A stretch of 44,289 nt of DNA from the NCBI GenBank assembly GCA_016930535.1, contig JAFGGN010000109.1, positions 1 through 44,289 of the forward strand, written 5' to 3'. The stretch comes from a bacterium. Lineage in GTDB: Bacteria > Zhuqueibacterota > QNDG01 > JAFGCO01. Numbering within the stretch: the stretch's first letter is position 1; each line of letters opens with the position of its first letter. The translations under genes were made by a program, and so were the position numbers. The notes under the pieces were generated by a model. It saw nothing but the letters and a program-made list of their open reading frames with translations. It was not told the origin of the DNA and searched no databases. Of this stretch, positions 31,062-39,201 are shown one piece after another.

Positions 31062-32012
31062 TTATCTGCGTGTGCTTCTTCCGCTTCCGCTGCTGCTTCC
31101 ACTGCTGCTTCCACTGCTGCTTCGGCTGCTTCCACTGCTGCCACTGCTGCTTCCACTGCTGCTACTGCTGCTACTGCTACTGCTCCTCCTGCTTGACCCG
31201 CTGCTGCCTGACGAGCTGCTCCGTGACCCGGATGAAACCGAAGGCGAGGATGATTTCTTTGTACTGCTGCCCGAGCCCGATGAGGATGAACTCCGCCGCC
31301 TGTTGGTCGATCCGCTCGAAGTTCGTTTGGTCGATTGCGGGGTTGCGGAAGATGTCGTTGTTCGCCGCTGCATCCGGCTCGAAGGTGTGGATGCGGGTGA
31401 AGCATCAGAACCGCGTTTGGCCGTGGCCGACATGCCGGGAGAGGAAACCGATCCGTCGGATCTGTTCGACCTTCTGTCCATTCCCGATATGCCGGAACCT
31501 GAGGGACGGTATCCGGAAACCGGGGCGATACCCCTGTCCCCTCCTGTCAGCGCATCGCGCTGTGCGAAAGGACGGCGCATGGGTGCCCGCGGTGAATAGT
31601 ACCCGGCCCAGTACGTATGATAGGGATCATGGTAGTGGCCGTATGGATAATAGTAACCCGGGCTGTACATTGAATAATAGAATCCGCCGTAGTACCAGGG
31701 ATCGGCCCAGTAATAATCGTTGTACCACCACCAGTTCCATGCTGAATGATGATGATACCAGTATGGTGAACACCAGAACGGATCAAAGGCGACATAGCCC
31801 GGCCATAAATCCCCGTAAACGTAGTACTGGTTGACGACCGGTGCTTCGCTGAAGGTCGAATCGGACTCGAAATCATCATCCGCATATTCTTCATATTCCT
31901 GGTATTCAATGACGCGCCGGGAAACGGATCCGCCAGGAACCATAACCACGGTATAACAGCCGCTGATAAACAGTGAACCGGCTATTCCCAAACCGAGAAT
32001 ATATCGCCTCAT
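31062..32012 (-). CDS. Lipoprotein with Tyr/Trp-rich centre and Ser-rich repeat tail
   Basis: 316 residues from the ATG at 32012, which has AGGAGG eight bases upstream; ATG 32018 is too close to that site. A lipobox (SLFISGCY) predicts a lipoprotein. Residues ~60-150 are extraordinarily rich in Tyr, Trp, His and Pro (DPWYYGGFYYSMYSPGYYYP), and residues ~170-316 are mostly Ser, Gly and Arg, ending in (S/G)n repeats and a basic SGRSTRR tail. No enzyme domain is seen. It is probably a surface or periplasmic structural/adhesive protein. The Ser tail is encoded by repeated codons that make the gene prone to length change. Confidence 0.82.
   Translation of the reverse strand: MRRYILGLGIAGSLFISGCYTVVMVPGGSVSRRVIEYQEYEEYADDDFESDSTFSEAPVVNQYYVYGDLWPGYVAFDPFWCSPYWYHHHSAWNWWWYNDYYWADPWYYGGFYYSMYSPGYYYPYGHYHDPYHTYWAGYYSPRAPMRRPFAQRDALTGGDRGIAPVSGYRPSGSGISGMDRRSNRSDGSVSSPGMSATAKRGSDASPASTPSSRMQRRTTTSSATPQSTKRTSSGSTNRRRSSSSSGSGSSTKKSSSPSVSSGSRSSSSGSSGSSRRSSSSSSSSSSGSSSGSSGSSRSSSGSSSGSSSGSGRSTRR
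31081..31205 (-). repeat. Degenerate triplet/12-mer repeat encoding the Ser/Gly tail
   Basis: On the + strand the stretch is built from CTGCTTCCACTG-like units, with shorter CTGCTACTG variants, about ten in number. In the coding direction these give runs of AGC/AGT/GGA codons. The units differ by in-frame deletions of 3 or 6 bases, the mark of slippage within a coding repeat. Confidence 0.85.
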
Positions 32013-32121
32013 CTCCATTTCCTCCTGAAATACAGTAGTGTACACAAATTTTACGTAATTAAAAATATCCGGGTTCCGCTTTTTTACTGTTTTTTTATCC
32101 GGATCAGGCCATTATTTAGGT

Positions 32122-32205
32122 ATGACATTTGCATTGTCATGTTTTGCCCGTTTGCAGGCGACTGAACCTGCAAAATTGACACAGTTTATTTCGATTTGCA
32201 ATTAT
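32122..32205 (+). promoter_or_regulatory. Candidate promoter with two inverted repeats upstream of the hybrid kinase gene
   Basis: TTGACA (32176-32181) and AATTAT (32200-32205) with an 18-base spacer resemble a sigma-70 promoter 47 bases before the start codon. Directly upstream is a perfect 8-bp inverted repeat, TTTGCAGG/CCTGCAAA (32151-32174), and before it ATGACA/TGTCAT (32122-32140). Either may bind a regulator. The interval 32013-32251 separates two divergent genes. Confidence 0.5.
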
Positions 32206-32251
32206 CAGTTTTCAATATGGCAGAATGCCGCATTTTGGGAGAACGGCAATT

Positions 32252-34315
32252 ATGGAAACAATGGGGCAGACAATACCGAATTCACAACCCCCATTCAGTG
32301 AAATGAACCATTCTCTGGAAGAACTGCAGCAGTTGAACGATTCTTTCTGGAGGATTCAAAGTTCCACGGATTTCTGGAGTGCGGTGCTTCAGACACTGAA
32401 CACACTGAAAACACTGATCGATTTCGAAAACGCACTCCTGTTGATCTATAACAGCGACAAGCACGGATTTAACTGGCAGGGTATCGGTTCCATTACCGAG
32501 AACGATGTCAAAAAGCTGCAGGCAATCCTGTTTGAATCACTTTTCTATTATGTGATTTCGGACAAACGGCCCCTGATTCTCGATCATACGCTGAAAGAGA
32601 TCATTGAGGGTCACAATCCGCTCGAATCCGGAAACGGTTCCTGTCTGGCTGTTCCCGTGATTCAGGATCAAAAGGCGATCGGCCTGCTTGTTTTCGAACA
32701 TTCACGCAAACGGGCCTTTTCCGATCAGTCCATGCATATCGCCATGCTGTATGCCAATCATCTCGGTTTTGCATATCACCGGTTTCAGTTTCCGATTGTT
32801 GAAGAAAGTCTGGCCCAGCGTTATCACAATCTTTTTGAACGTATCAATATCCCGCTGTTTTACTGTACGACGGATGGCAATATTCAATGCGCGAATCAGT
32901 CTTTTCTCGATTTAATGGAATTCAATGATGTACAGGAAGCGTTCGAAATCAATCTGTTCGAATGCATTCAATTTACGCAGCACAGGTACGCTTCCTTCCG
33001 TGAACTGGTCAACCGCTGCGGTTATTTTAAAAATCTCGAGGCCAAAATTTTCAGACAGGACGGGCAGAGTGTTTCCGTTCTGATCAGCATTCTTCCGCTT
33101 CGAAACGAAGCGAGGGACGTGACCGGGTACGAAGGCATGTTGTGGGATATTACTGAAAAGCGGGATCTCGAGGCCCAGCTGATTCAGGCGCAGAAACTGG
33201 GCGCACTCGGTTCCCTGACCGGTGGTATTGCCCATGATTTCAATAATCTGATCGGCGGCATCATGGGGTGTGCCTCCATGCTGCTGTCAGAAATTCCCGA
33301 CTCACATCCCTTCTATAACGATATCCTGACAATCATGGCAGCCTCCAGGCGCGCCGCTGATCTGACCGGCCAATTGCTTTCTTTTTCAAGGAAACATCAG
33401 TATCAGATCAATAACGTATGCACAACCGCTCTTATTCATGAAGTCGTCAATCTGCTGACACGGACATTGCCTAAGCATATTCAGATAAAAACCGAAATTG
33501 AAGACAATATTTATCAGATGCGCGTGGACGAGACGCAGATGGAACAGGCATTGATGAATATCTGTATCAATGCAAGGGATGCCATGCCGAATGGCGGTGA
33601 GCTTTTTCTGGAAGTGCAGAATATTCATCTGGACAACCGCGCCCAGGCCATAACAAAAACCCTGGAATCCGGTCCGTATGTTCTGATCCGCATTCACGAT
33701 ACCGGAAGCGGTATGTCCAAAGATATACAGAAACATATATTTGAACCTTTCTTTACCACAAAGTCCGTCAATCAGGGAAGCGGCCTTGGTTTGGCCATCG
33801 TAGCGGACATCATCCAGAAACACAAAGGATGTGTTTCTGTTCAGAGTAATGAAGGTAAAGGAAGTGTATTTGAATTACTGATACCGGCATGTACATCGGA
33901 GGAAGATCAATTGCAGATGGCAGAAGAAGATCATTCTTTGCCGCGGGGGGATGAAACGCTTTTGCTTGTGGATGATGAGGATGTGATCAGGCGCATGGGT
34001 AAGCGCATGCTCGAAAAGTACGGATACCATGTTATTCTGGCCCAGGACGGGGAGGAAGCTGTACAGATTTATCAGGATCAGGACGTGGATCTGGTGATTA
34101 TCGACATGATTATGCCTAAACTGGACGGCGTGCGTACATTACGGCGTTTAAAAAGTATCCGGCCTGATGTCAAGGCTATCCTGTTCACGGGCAATGTGAC
34201 TGAGAAAGGAAGGCAGCGCTGCCTGGAAGAAGGCTTTCTGGATCTGGTGACCAAACCTTTCGAAACATCCAATTTTTTAAATTCGGTCCGGCAGGCGATT
34301 GACGGGCAGTCGTAA
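32252..34315 (+). CDS. GAF-PAS hybrid sensor histidine kinase with receiver domain
   Basis: 687 residues from ATG 32252 (GGGAG about ten bases upstream). There is no membrane segment, so it is cytoplasmic. Order: GAF-like domain (~30-175), PAS/PAC (~190-300), HisKA with phospho-His in GSLTGGIAHDFNNLIGG (~320), HATPase_c with N box ALMNICINARDAMPNGG, G1 DTGSGM and G2 GSGLGLAIV, then a C-terminal receiver (LLLVDDED, phospho-Asp in VIIDMIMP, Lys in VTKPF). It should autophosphorylate and pass phosphate to its own receiver, feeding a partner not encoded nearby. It starts divergently from the Ser-rich lipoprotein gene and converges on larC with a 3-base gap. Confidence 0.95.
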   Translation: METMGQTIPNSQPPFSEMNHSLEELQQLNDSFWRIQSSTDFWSAVLQTLNTLKTLIDFENALLLIYNSDKHGFNWQGIGSITENDVKKLQAILFESLFYYVISDKRPLILDHTLKEIIEGHNPLESGNGSCLAVPVIQDQKAIGLLVFEHSRKRAFSDQSMHIAMLYANHLGFAYHRFQFPIVEESLAQRYHNLFERINIPLFYCTTDGNIQCANQSFLDLMEFNDVQEAFEINLFECIQFTQHRYASFRELVNRCGYFKNLEAKIFRQDGQSVSVLISILPLRNEARDVTGYEGMLWDITEKRDLEAQLIQAQKLGALGSLTGGIAHDFNNLIGGIMGCASMLLSEIPDSHPFYNDILTIMAASRRAADLTGQLLSFSRKHQYQINNVCTTALIHEVVNLLTRTLPKHIQIKTEIEDNIYQMRVDETQMEQALMNICINARDAMPNGGELFLEVQNIHLDNRAQAITKTLESGPYVLIRIHDTGSGMSKDIQKHIFEPFFTTKSVNQGSGLGLAIVADIIQKHKGCVSVQSNEGKGSVFELLIPACTSEEDQLQMAEEDHSLPRGDETLLLVDDEDVIRRMGKRMLEKYGYHVILAQDGEEAVQIYQDQDVDLVIIDMIMPKLDGVRTLRRLKSIRPDVKAILFTGNVTEKGRQRCLEEGFLDLVTKPFETSNFLNSVRQAIDGQS

Positions 34316-34318
34316 GCA

Positions 34319-35491
34319 TCATTCCTGCTTAATCCGGCGTTCCGCCTCATTTTTCAGGGTCTGATATACGGTTTGAATCGATATCCGGCTGTTTTTCGCC
34401 AGTTGTTTACAGTCTTCATATTCCGGTTCTGCCGTCTTCGTACCGTCTTCCATGATCCTTATTTTGACCTGTCCGTCACCCCATGGCGTGGTTACTGTGA
34501 TGATTTGTCTTGATAGGATTCTTCTCTTTTTTACTTCTGATATGCGTACACCCAGCGTTGTCGTTTCCTGAAACAATATCTGCGTCAGTCCGTCCACCTG
34601 AGCCGGCGGGGCGATAATGCTGAGCACAACTCCCGGGCGGTTTTTTTTCATGATGACCTGTGTCATGAAAACGTCCAGGGCGCCTGCATCGAACAGCCGG
34701 TTCATGACGTGATCGTAGAATTGCGGATTCATATCGTCAATATTGGTTTCTATCAGCTGCACCTCATTGATCCCGCCGGCTTTTTCGCCGATGATCACTC
34801 GGATAATATTGGGAATTTCGAGGTCCCTGGAGCCCAGGCCGTATCCGGTCCGCAGAATCGTCATATCCGGAAAATGACCGAATTCCCCGGCCATTGTGGA
34901 CAGGATAGCGGCCCCTGTCGGCGTGACCAGCTCGCATTCGAGCGTCGTTTGAAAAACCGGAATTCCCTTGAGCAGTTCCAGTGTCGCAGGGGCGGGGACA
35001 GGCAGCACACCATGTGCGCACCGGATCGATCCGGTGCCCATGGGAAGCTTGGAAGCGAAGATCCGTTCGATACCCAGATATTCGAATCCGATGGCCGCCC
35101 CGACAATGTCTACGATGGAATCAACGGCTCCCACTTCATGAAAATGAACCGCGTCGGCCGGTTTGTTGTGTATTTTCCCTTCCGCTTCCGCCAGCCGTGT
35201 GAAGATATTCACGCTGACCTCTTTCACCGAATCCGTCAATCCGCTGTCCAGAATGATTTGGCGGATGTCCTTTAAACTGCGGTGATGATGCTCGTGCGGA
35301 ACCTGAACATCGAATTTTGTCCCGGTGATATGCTGTTTATGTTTTATCTCCGCGGTCAGGCTGTATCCCTGCAGGCTGAGTTTGCCCAGTTCCGTCTGAA
35401 GCGTTTCCAGAGGCAGTCCCGCGTCGATCAGCGCACCGAGTATCATGTCTCCGCTGGCCCCTGCAAAGCAGTCGAAATACGCGATTTTCAT
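34319..35491 (-). CDS. larC: LarC, nickel-pincer cofactor nickel-insertion protein
   Basis: 390 residues. The start MKIAYFDCFAGASGDMILGA, the His-rich HEHHH segment, AVHFHEVGAVDSIVDIVG, CELVTPTGAAIL and ETNIDDMNPQFY are family signatures. LarC is a CTP-dependent nickel cyclometallase that inserts Ni into the pincer nucleotide used by lactate racemase and related enzymes. Here it is one continuous frame; in Lactobacillus larC is made through a frameshift. Its ATG overlaps the larB stop by four bases. No larA-type enzyme or larE is in the window. Confidence 0.95.
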   Translation of the reverse strand: MKIAYFDCFAGASGDMILGALIDAGLPLETLQTELGKLSLQGYSLTAEIKHKQHITGTKFDVQVPHEHHHRSLKDIRQIILDSGLTDSVKEVSVNIFTRLAEAEGKIHNKPADAVHFHEVGAVDSIVDIVGAAIGFEYLGIERIFASKLPMGTGSIRCAHGVLPVPAPATLELLKGIPVFQTTLECELVTPTGAAILSTMAGEFGHFPDMTILRTGYGLGSRDLEIPNIIRVIIGEKAGGINEVQLIETNIDDMNPQFYDHVMNRLFDAGALDVFMTQVIMKKNRPGVVLSIIAPPAQVDGLTQILFQETTTLGVRISEVKKRRILSRQIITVTTPWGDGQVKIRIMEDGTKTAEPEYEDCKQLAKNSRISIQTVYQTLKNEAERRIKQE

Positions 35492-36246
35492 TCGGTTTCC
35501 CCCAATCGGTTGATCAGGCTGGCCATATAGCCCGCACCGAATCCATTGTCTATATTGACCACGCCGATGCCAGGGACGCAGCTGTTCAGCATGGTCAGTA
35601 ATGCGGACAGACCGTTGAAATTGGCGCCGTATCCCACGCTGGTAGGTACGGCGATGACGGGTTTGTCTATCAGACCGGCCACAACACCTGGCAAAGCGCC
35701 TTCCATGCCCGCGACCACGATAACGACATTGGCCTCGATGAGTTTTTTATGGTTGTTCAGGATGCGGTGAATGCCGGCCACGCCCGCATCGAACAGCCGT
35801 TCGACACGGTTTCCCATCACCTCCGCCGTGACAGCCGCTTCTTCGGCGACCGGAATATCTGCGGTTCCTGCGGATACGGTCAGTATCAGACCCCTGCACA
35901 CGGGCTTCGGGATTTCTCCGGCGACAATGGCCTTTGCGTCCGCATGAAAAACGGCACCGGGAACCACGGTCCTCACGGCCTCGTACTGGGCTTCCGATGC
36001 ACGCATGCCGAGAATGACCGGATGATGTTCGGTCATACGCACGACAATATCCCTGACCTGTGCGACGGTTTTCCCCTGACAGAAAATGACCTCGGGGAAA
36101 CCCCTGCGCAGCTGCCTGTGTGTGTCTATTTTTGCAAATCCCAGATCGTCGTAGGGCAGGTTTTTGAGCCGCTCCATGGCCTGATCAATATTCATCTGCC
36201 CGGACCGGACATTTTCGAGCAGGTTTTTCAGTTGTTCGCGATTCAT
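35488..36246 (-). CDS. larB: LarB, nicotinate adenine dinucleotide carboxylase/hydrolase
   Basis: 252 residues, related to PurE in its C-terminal half: ILTVSAGTADIPVAEEA, VVIVVAGMEGALPGVVAGL, VIAVPTSVGYG and NIDNGFGAGYMA. LarB carboxylates the pyridinium ring of NaAD and hydrolyses the phosphoanhydride, the first step of nickel-pincer nucleotide synthesis. It is the first gene of a larB-larC pair overlapping in ATGA on the minus strand. The ribosome site before the ATG is weak (GAAAG). The ~290 bases upstream hold a structured element described separately. Confidence 0.95.
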   Translation of the reverse strand: MNREQLKNLLENVRSGQMNIDQAMERLKNLPYDDLGFAKIDTHRQLRRGFPEVIFCQGKTVAQVRDIVVRMTEHHPVILGMRASEAQYEAVRTVVPGAVFHADAKAIVAGEIPKPVCRGLILTVSAGTADIPVAEEAAVTAEVMGNRVERLFDAGVAGIHRILNNHKKLIEANVVIVVAGMEGALPGVVAGLIDKPVIAVPTSVGYGANFNGLSALLTMLNSCVPGIGVVNIDNGFGAGYMASLINRLGETE

Positions 36247-36457
36247 GACGGATTTTCTTTCATTAAGAAACAGGTCAAAACATTACGCAATTTCCCGCAG
36301 AAAAGCAATGTTTTTTTTAAAACCGGCCGATGTCCGATCCTGGACCGGACGGCGGGATTTACAGCCGACGGGACGTTCGGTACTGACAGAAATTCGTAAG
36401 GAGAGGAATGGGGGAATTTCTCTTTACACGGGAATTTTTGCCGCCGGATCACGGACA

Positions 36458-36535
36458 GGGCCGGAACCGGAAGTGATCGATCTTCAAACCACCAGCTTCG
36501 CTAGTGGTCTTTTACTCCATGCGTGGTTCCGGCCC
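36458..36535. repeat. REP-like nested inverted repeat between TPR gene and larB
   Basis: GGGCCGGAACC (36458-36468) and GGTTCCGGCCC (36525-36535) are perfect inverted arms. Between them sits a short hairpin, ACCACCAGC-TTC-GCTAGTGGT (36488-36508), 9 bp with one mismatch. On the minus strand the inner hairpin is followed by TTGAAG, so it is not a clean terminator. The compact hairpin with a GAA/TTC loop resembles bacterial REP elements. The rest of 36247-36457 shows no gene. Confidence 0.6.
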
Positions 36536-36540
36536 GGAAC

Positions 36541-39099
36541 CTATGATATTTCCCCGTTCACGGCATCCGCGGCGATGTACCGGATATCCCGGATTCCGTT
36601 CCCGTCTTCATCGGTGACACGGAAATAAAATCCCCAGTCTCCTCCGCGGTTGCACACCTTGACCAATATCCGGTTCTTGCCTGCGAGCAGGGTTACCGGC
36701 GTGATCTGGTCATCGATGATCGCGTCCTGCAGCCTGTTCAATCTCCATACTTCCCTGCTGTTCAGCCAGATTTTGATGGCTTCATTGGAACCGGTCCGCA
36801 GCTGAACCTGCTGGTCTTTCGGGGAGTCAATGATAATCGCAGCGTAGGCCACGCACCAGTCCGTTTTATCGAAGGCGTTTTTAAGATCGATGTAGCCTTC
36901 CGAGTAGCCGTCGTTCACATGCCGCCATTCGAATGAACGTCCGCCCTGACTGTACGTTCTTACGGGCTCTACCGCTTTTTCCGGCGGATATTTCCGATTG
37001 AAACCGTCTTTGTTGTCAAAAGGGCCGATAACCATCCAGATGGAATCCATGGGAATACCCGCGATGTCAAGCTGCATCCGGGCCTGGTCCATGGCCGGCG
37101 CACGCATGTACAGGTCCGCCAATAACCCGCGGAAACCCGCTTCGTAAAATTTGAGACCGAATTGTTCCGTTGACTGGATGAAACCGGTATAGATATCGAT
37201 CCCTTTTTGGGGATTTCCGGAAAACAGGTCGTTGATGAGCTGGAAATACTGCCAGATATCCGTATATCCGATATTCTGGATATTCTGCATGACCAAGAGA
37301 AAATGGTGCTGAAATTTTTTCTGCCAGACGTAATCGATTTCCTGATACCGTTCGAGTTTGATAAGCAGCAGGGTTTTGATGAACTGCGCCCTCAGCATCT
37401 GCATTGGATTGTCGATGATGGCCATGGTCGAATCGATGAGGTTGAGAGACATTTCCGGTTCGATGTCATACCGGAGTGACATCAGTGCAAGCAAAATGAA
37501 CTGATCCCGTTTTTTCTGGTCCGTCGTCATATCGGTTTTCAATTTTTGATAATAATGTTCAAGCACCTGCCGTGCCTTTAAACTGTCTCCCTCGTCCTCG
37601 TAAATGCCGGAAATTTCCAGCGGGGCCCGGAACTGGTACATGAATTCTTCCTGTGATGCCTCGAAGGATTCGATTGCCCTTTCTTTGTTCCCCATTCTCA
37701 GGTACAGCGTACCCATGCTGGCCATGGTCTTGGCCTTCTGTGCTCCGTCTGCGATGTGGTTGAGCTCTTCCTCGAAATAGTCCAATGCCCGGCTGTAATC
37801 GCCGCGATCGATCGCCGTATTGGCAAGATGGTTCCACGAGGGTCCGAATCCCGTATTTTTATCGACTGCCATTTTAAAGTATTTGGCTGCTTTCTTGTAA
37901 TCACCCATAAACAGATAGATTTCACCCAGGCTGTCATACGGGTTGGGTTCGTCGGGTACGGTTTCCCTGTATTTTTCCAGCAGCGTGATCGCTTTTTTAT
38001 AATGTCCCGTGAGTGCATAGCAGTATCCCAGCATATTCAGGGTCAGTTTGTGTTTTGGATCGAGCTCATAGGTTTTTTTGTAATACTCGATTGCCTTGTC
38101 ATAATTACGCAGGCCGAAATAATAGGTGGCCAGATCATGATGGGCCTGGATGTCCGTTGGATTCTCGCTGATCCAGGCCTTCTGCGTTTCCAGCAGATGT
38201 TCGACTTCGCCGTTCAGGAGCGTGCGTGTCACTTCGAGCTGAAAACGTTCCTGTTTCGTGGCCTTGTCCTTGAGCCTTTCCGCCATTTCATACAGCATAT
38301 AGGCCATTTCCTTATCTCCCTGGCCCGCATAACAGTGCTGCAGCTTGAGGTAGGGTGATACGAATGACGAATCGAATGCAATGGCCCGCTGATAGTGCGG
38401 AATCGCTTCTTTTTCAAGCAGCTGCGTGCACAATTCTTCTCCCAGAGTGTACTCCTGCCAGGCCTCCAGGGAATTCGTGCTCAATTCCGCGATGCCTTTC
38501 AGCGGTTCGTTCCTTTCGAGCGAAAACTGGAGATCATTCTGTATCCTGTGGCTCAGCTGATCCACCATCGAAAGAATCGTCTCGAGTCCCGATCCTTCGA
38601 TACTCTCATCTCTGAGAACCAGGCCTTCAAAGGGTTCGATCAGCTGAACGTTCAGTCTCAGGGCATCGCCTTCTTTGCTGATATTGCCGCGGAGCAGCAC
38701 CTCCACATTCGCCTCCCTGGCGACAATGGCGGCGAGATTCATATCGACGGCCGGCGTTTCGTCATCGTCCAGCCTGTCCAGGATTTCAACGAGTCTGTCC
38801 TGGCCCAGTACGGACAGGTGCCTGGATTGTGAAAGCGCGCGGATAAACATTTCGGTCAGCCCCTGCTGCAGCCATTCCAGATTGTCGTCTCCTGTCTGAT
38901 TTTTGAAGAACATGACCGCGATGCTGCGCTGCTGAGAGGGTTCCAGATGAATCGTGGTCGTGAGCTGATCCTCTGTCCGTGTGATTGTCTGCGAGGATTC
39001 CGACAGCCGTATTTTTCTCGTGGAAGACGTTTTCTGGCAGGATGGGACGACAATCAGACTCAGAATTGCCGTAAAGGTCAGCATGGATTTCATGGTCAT
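36541..39099 (-). CDS. Lipoprotein with TolB/CsgG-like N-domain, TPR array and C-terminal beta-sandwich
   Basis: 852 residues from ATG 39099 (AGGAG eight bases upstream). The lipoprotein signal ends in IVVPSC. Residues ~55-200 match the TolB N-terminal/FlgO-type domain common before TPRs: RSIAVMFFKNQTGDDNLEWL, then QQGLTEMFIRAL and VEVLLRGNISKEGDALRL. About ten TPR-like helix pairs follow (for example NYDKAIEYYKKTYELDPKHK). The C-terminal ~150 residues form a beta-sandwich with SNEAIKIWLNSREVWRL and AGKNRILVKVCNRGG, as in carbohydrate-binding-like modules. It likely scaffolds an envelope complex. The phosphatase gene upstream reads in the same direction after a 102-base gap. Confidence 0.9.
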   Translation of the reverse strand: MTMKSMLTFTAILSLIVVPSCQKTSSTRKIRLSESSQTITRTEDQLTTTIHLEPSQQRSIAVMFFKNQTGDDNLEWLQQGLTEMFIRALSQSRHLSVLGQDRLVEILDRLDDDETPAVDMNLAAIVAREANVEVLLRGNISKEGDALRLNVQLIEPFEGLVLRDESIEGSGLETILSMVDQLSHRIQNDLQFSLERNEPLKGIAELSTNSLEAWQEYTLGEELCTQLLEKEAIPHYQRAIAFDSSFVSPYLKLQHCYAGQGDKEMAYMLYEMAERLKDKATKQERFQLEVTRTLLNGEVEHLLETQKAWISENPTDIQAHHDLATYYFGLRNYDKAIEYYKKTYELDPKHKLTLNMLGYCYALTGHYKKAITLLEKYRETVPDEPNPYDSLGEIYLFMGDYKKAAKYFKMAVDKNTGFGPSWNHLANTAIDRGDYSRALDYFEEELNHIADGAQKAKTMASMGTLYLRMGNKERAIESFEASQEEFMYQFRAPLEISGIYEDEGDSLKARQVLEHYYQKLKTDMTTDQKKRDQFILLALMSLRYDIEPEMSLNLIDSTMAIIDNPMQMLRAQFIKTLLLIKLERYQEIDYVWQKKFQHHFLLVMQNIQNIGYTDIWQYFQLINDLFSGNPQKGIDIYTGFIQSTEQFGLKFYEAGFRGLLADLYMRAPAMDQARMQLDIAGIPMDSIWMVIGPFDNKDGFNRKYPPEKAVEPVRTYSQGGRSFEWRHVNDGYSEGYIDLKNAFDKTDWCVAYAAIIIDSPKDQQVQLRTGSNEAIKIWLNSREVWRLNRLQDAIIDDQITPVTLLAGKNRILVKVCNRGGDWGFYFRVTDEDGNGIRDIRYIAADAVNGEIS

Positions 39100-39201
39100 G
39101 GGATTGGCTCCTAAACATTCCGATCATCTTTTTATACGAAAACGGCCGGCTGTCCGTTGCATAAAAAATAAAAACAAGGGTTCCGTGTGCAAGTCTTCGG
39201 T

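Noticed and set aside
31081..31205. Regular short repeats considered as a CRISPR array
   Set aside because: Units are contiguous, triplet-based and in frame within a Ser-rich coding region; there are no unique spacers.
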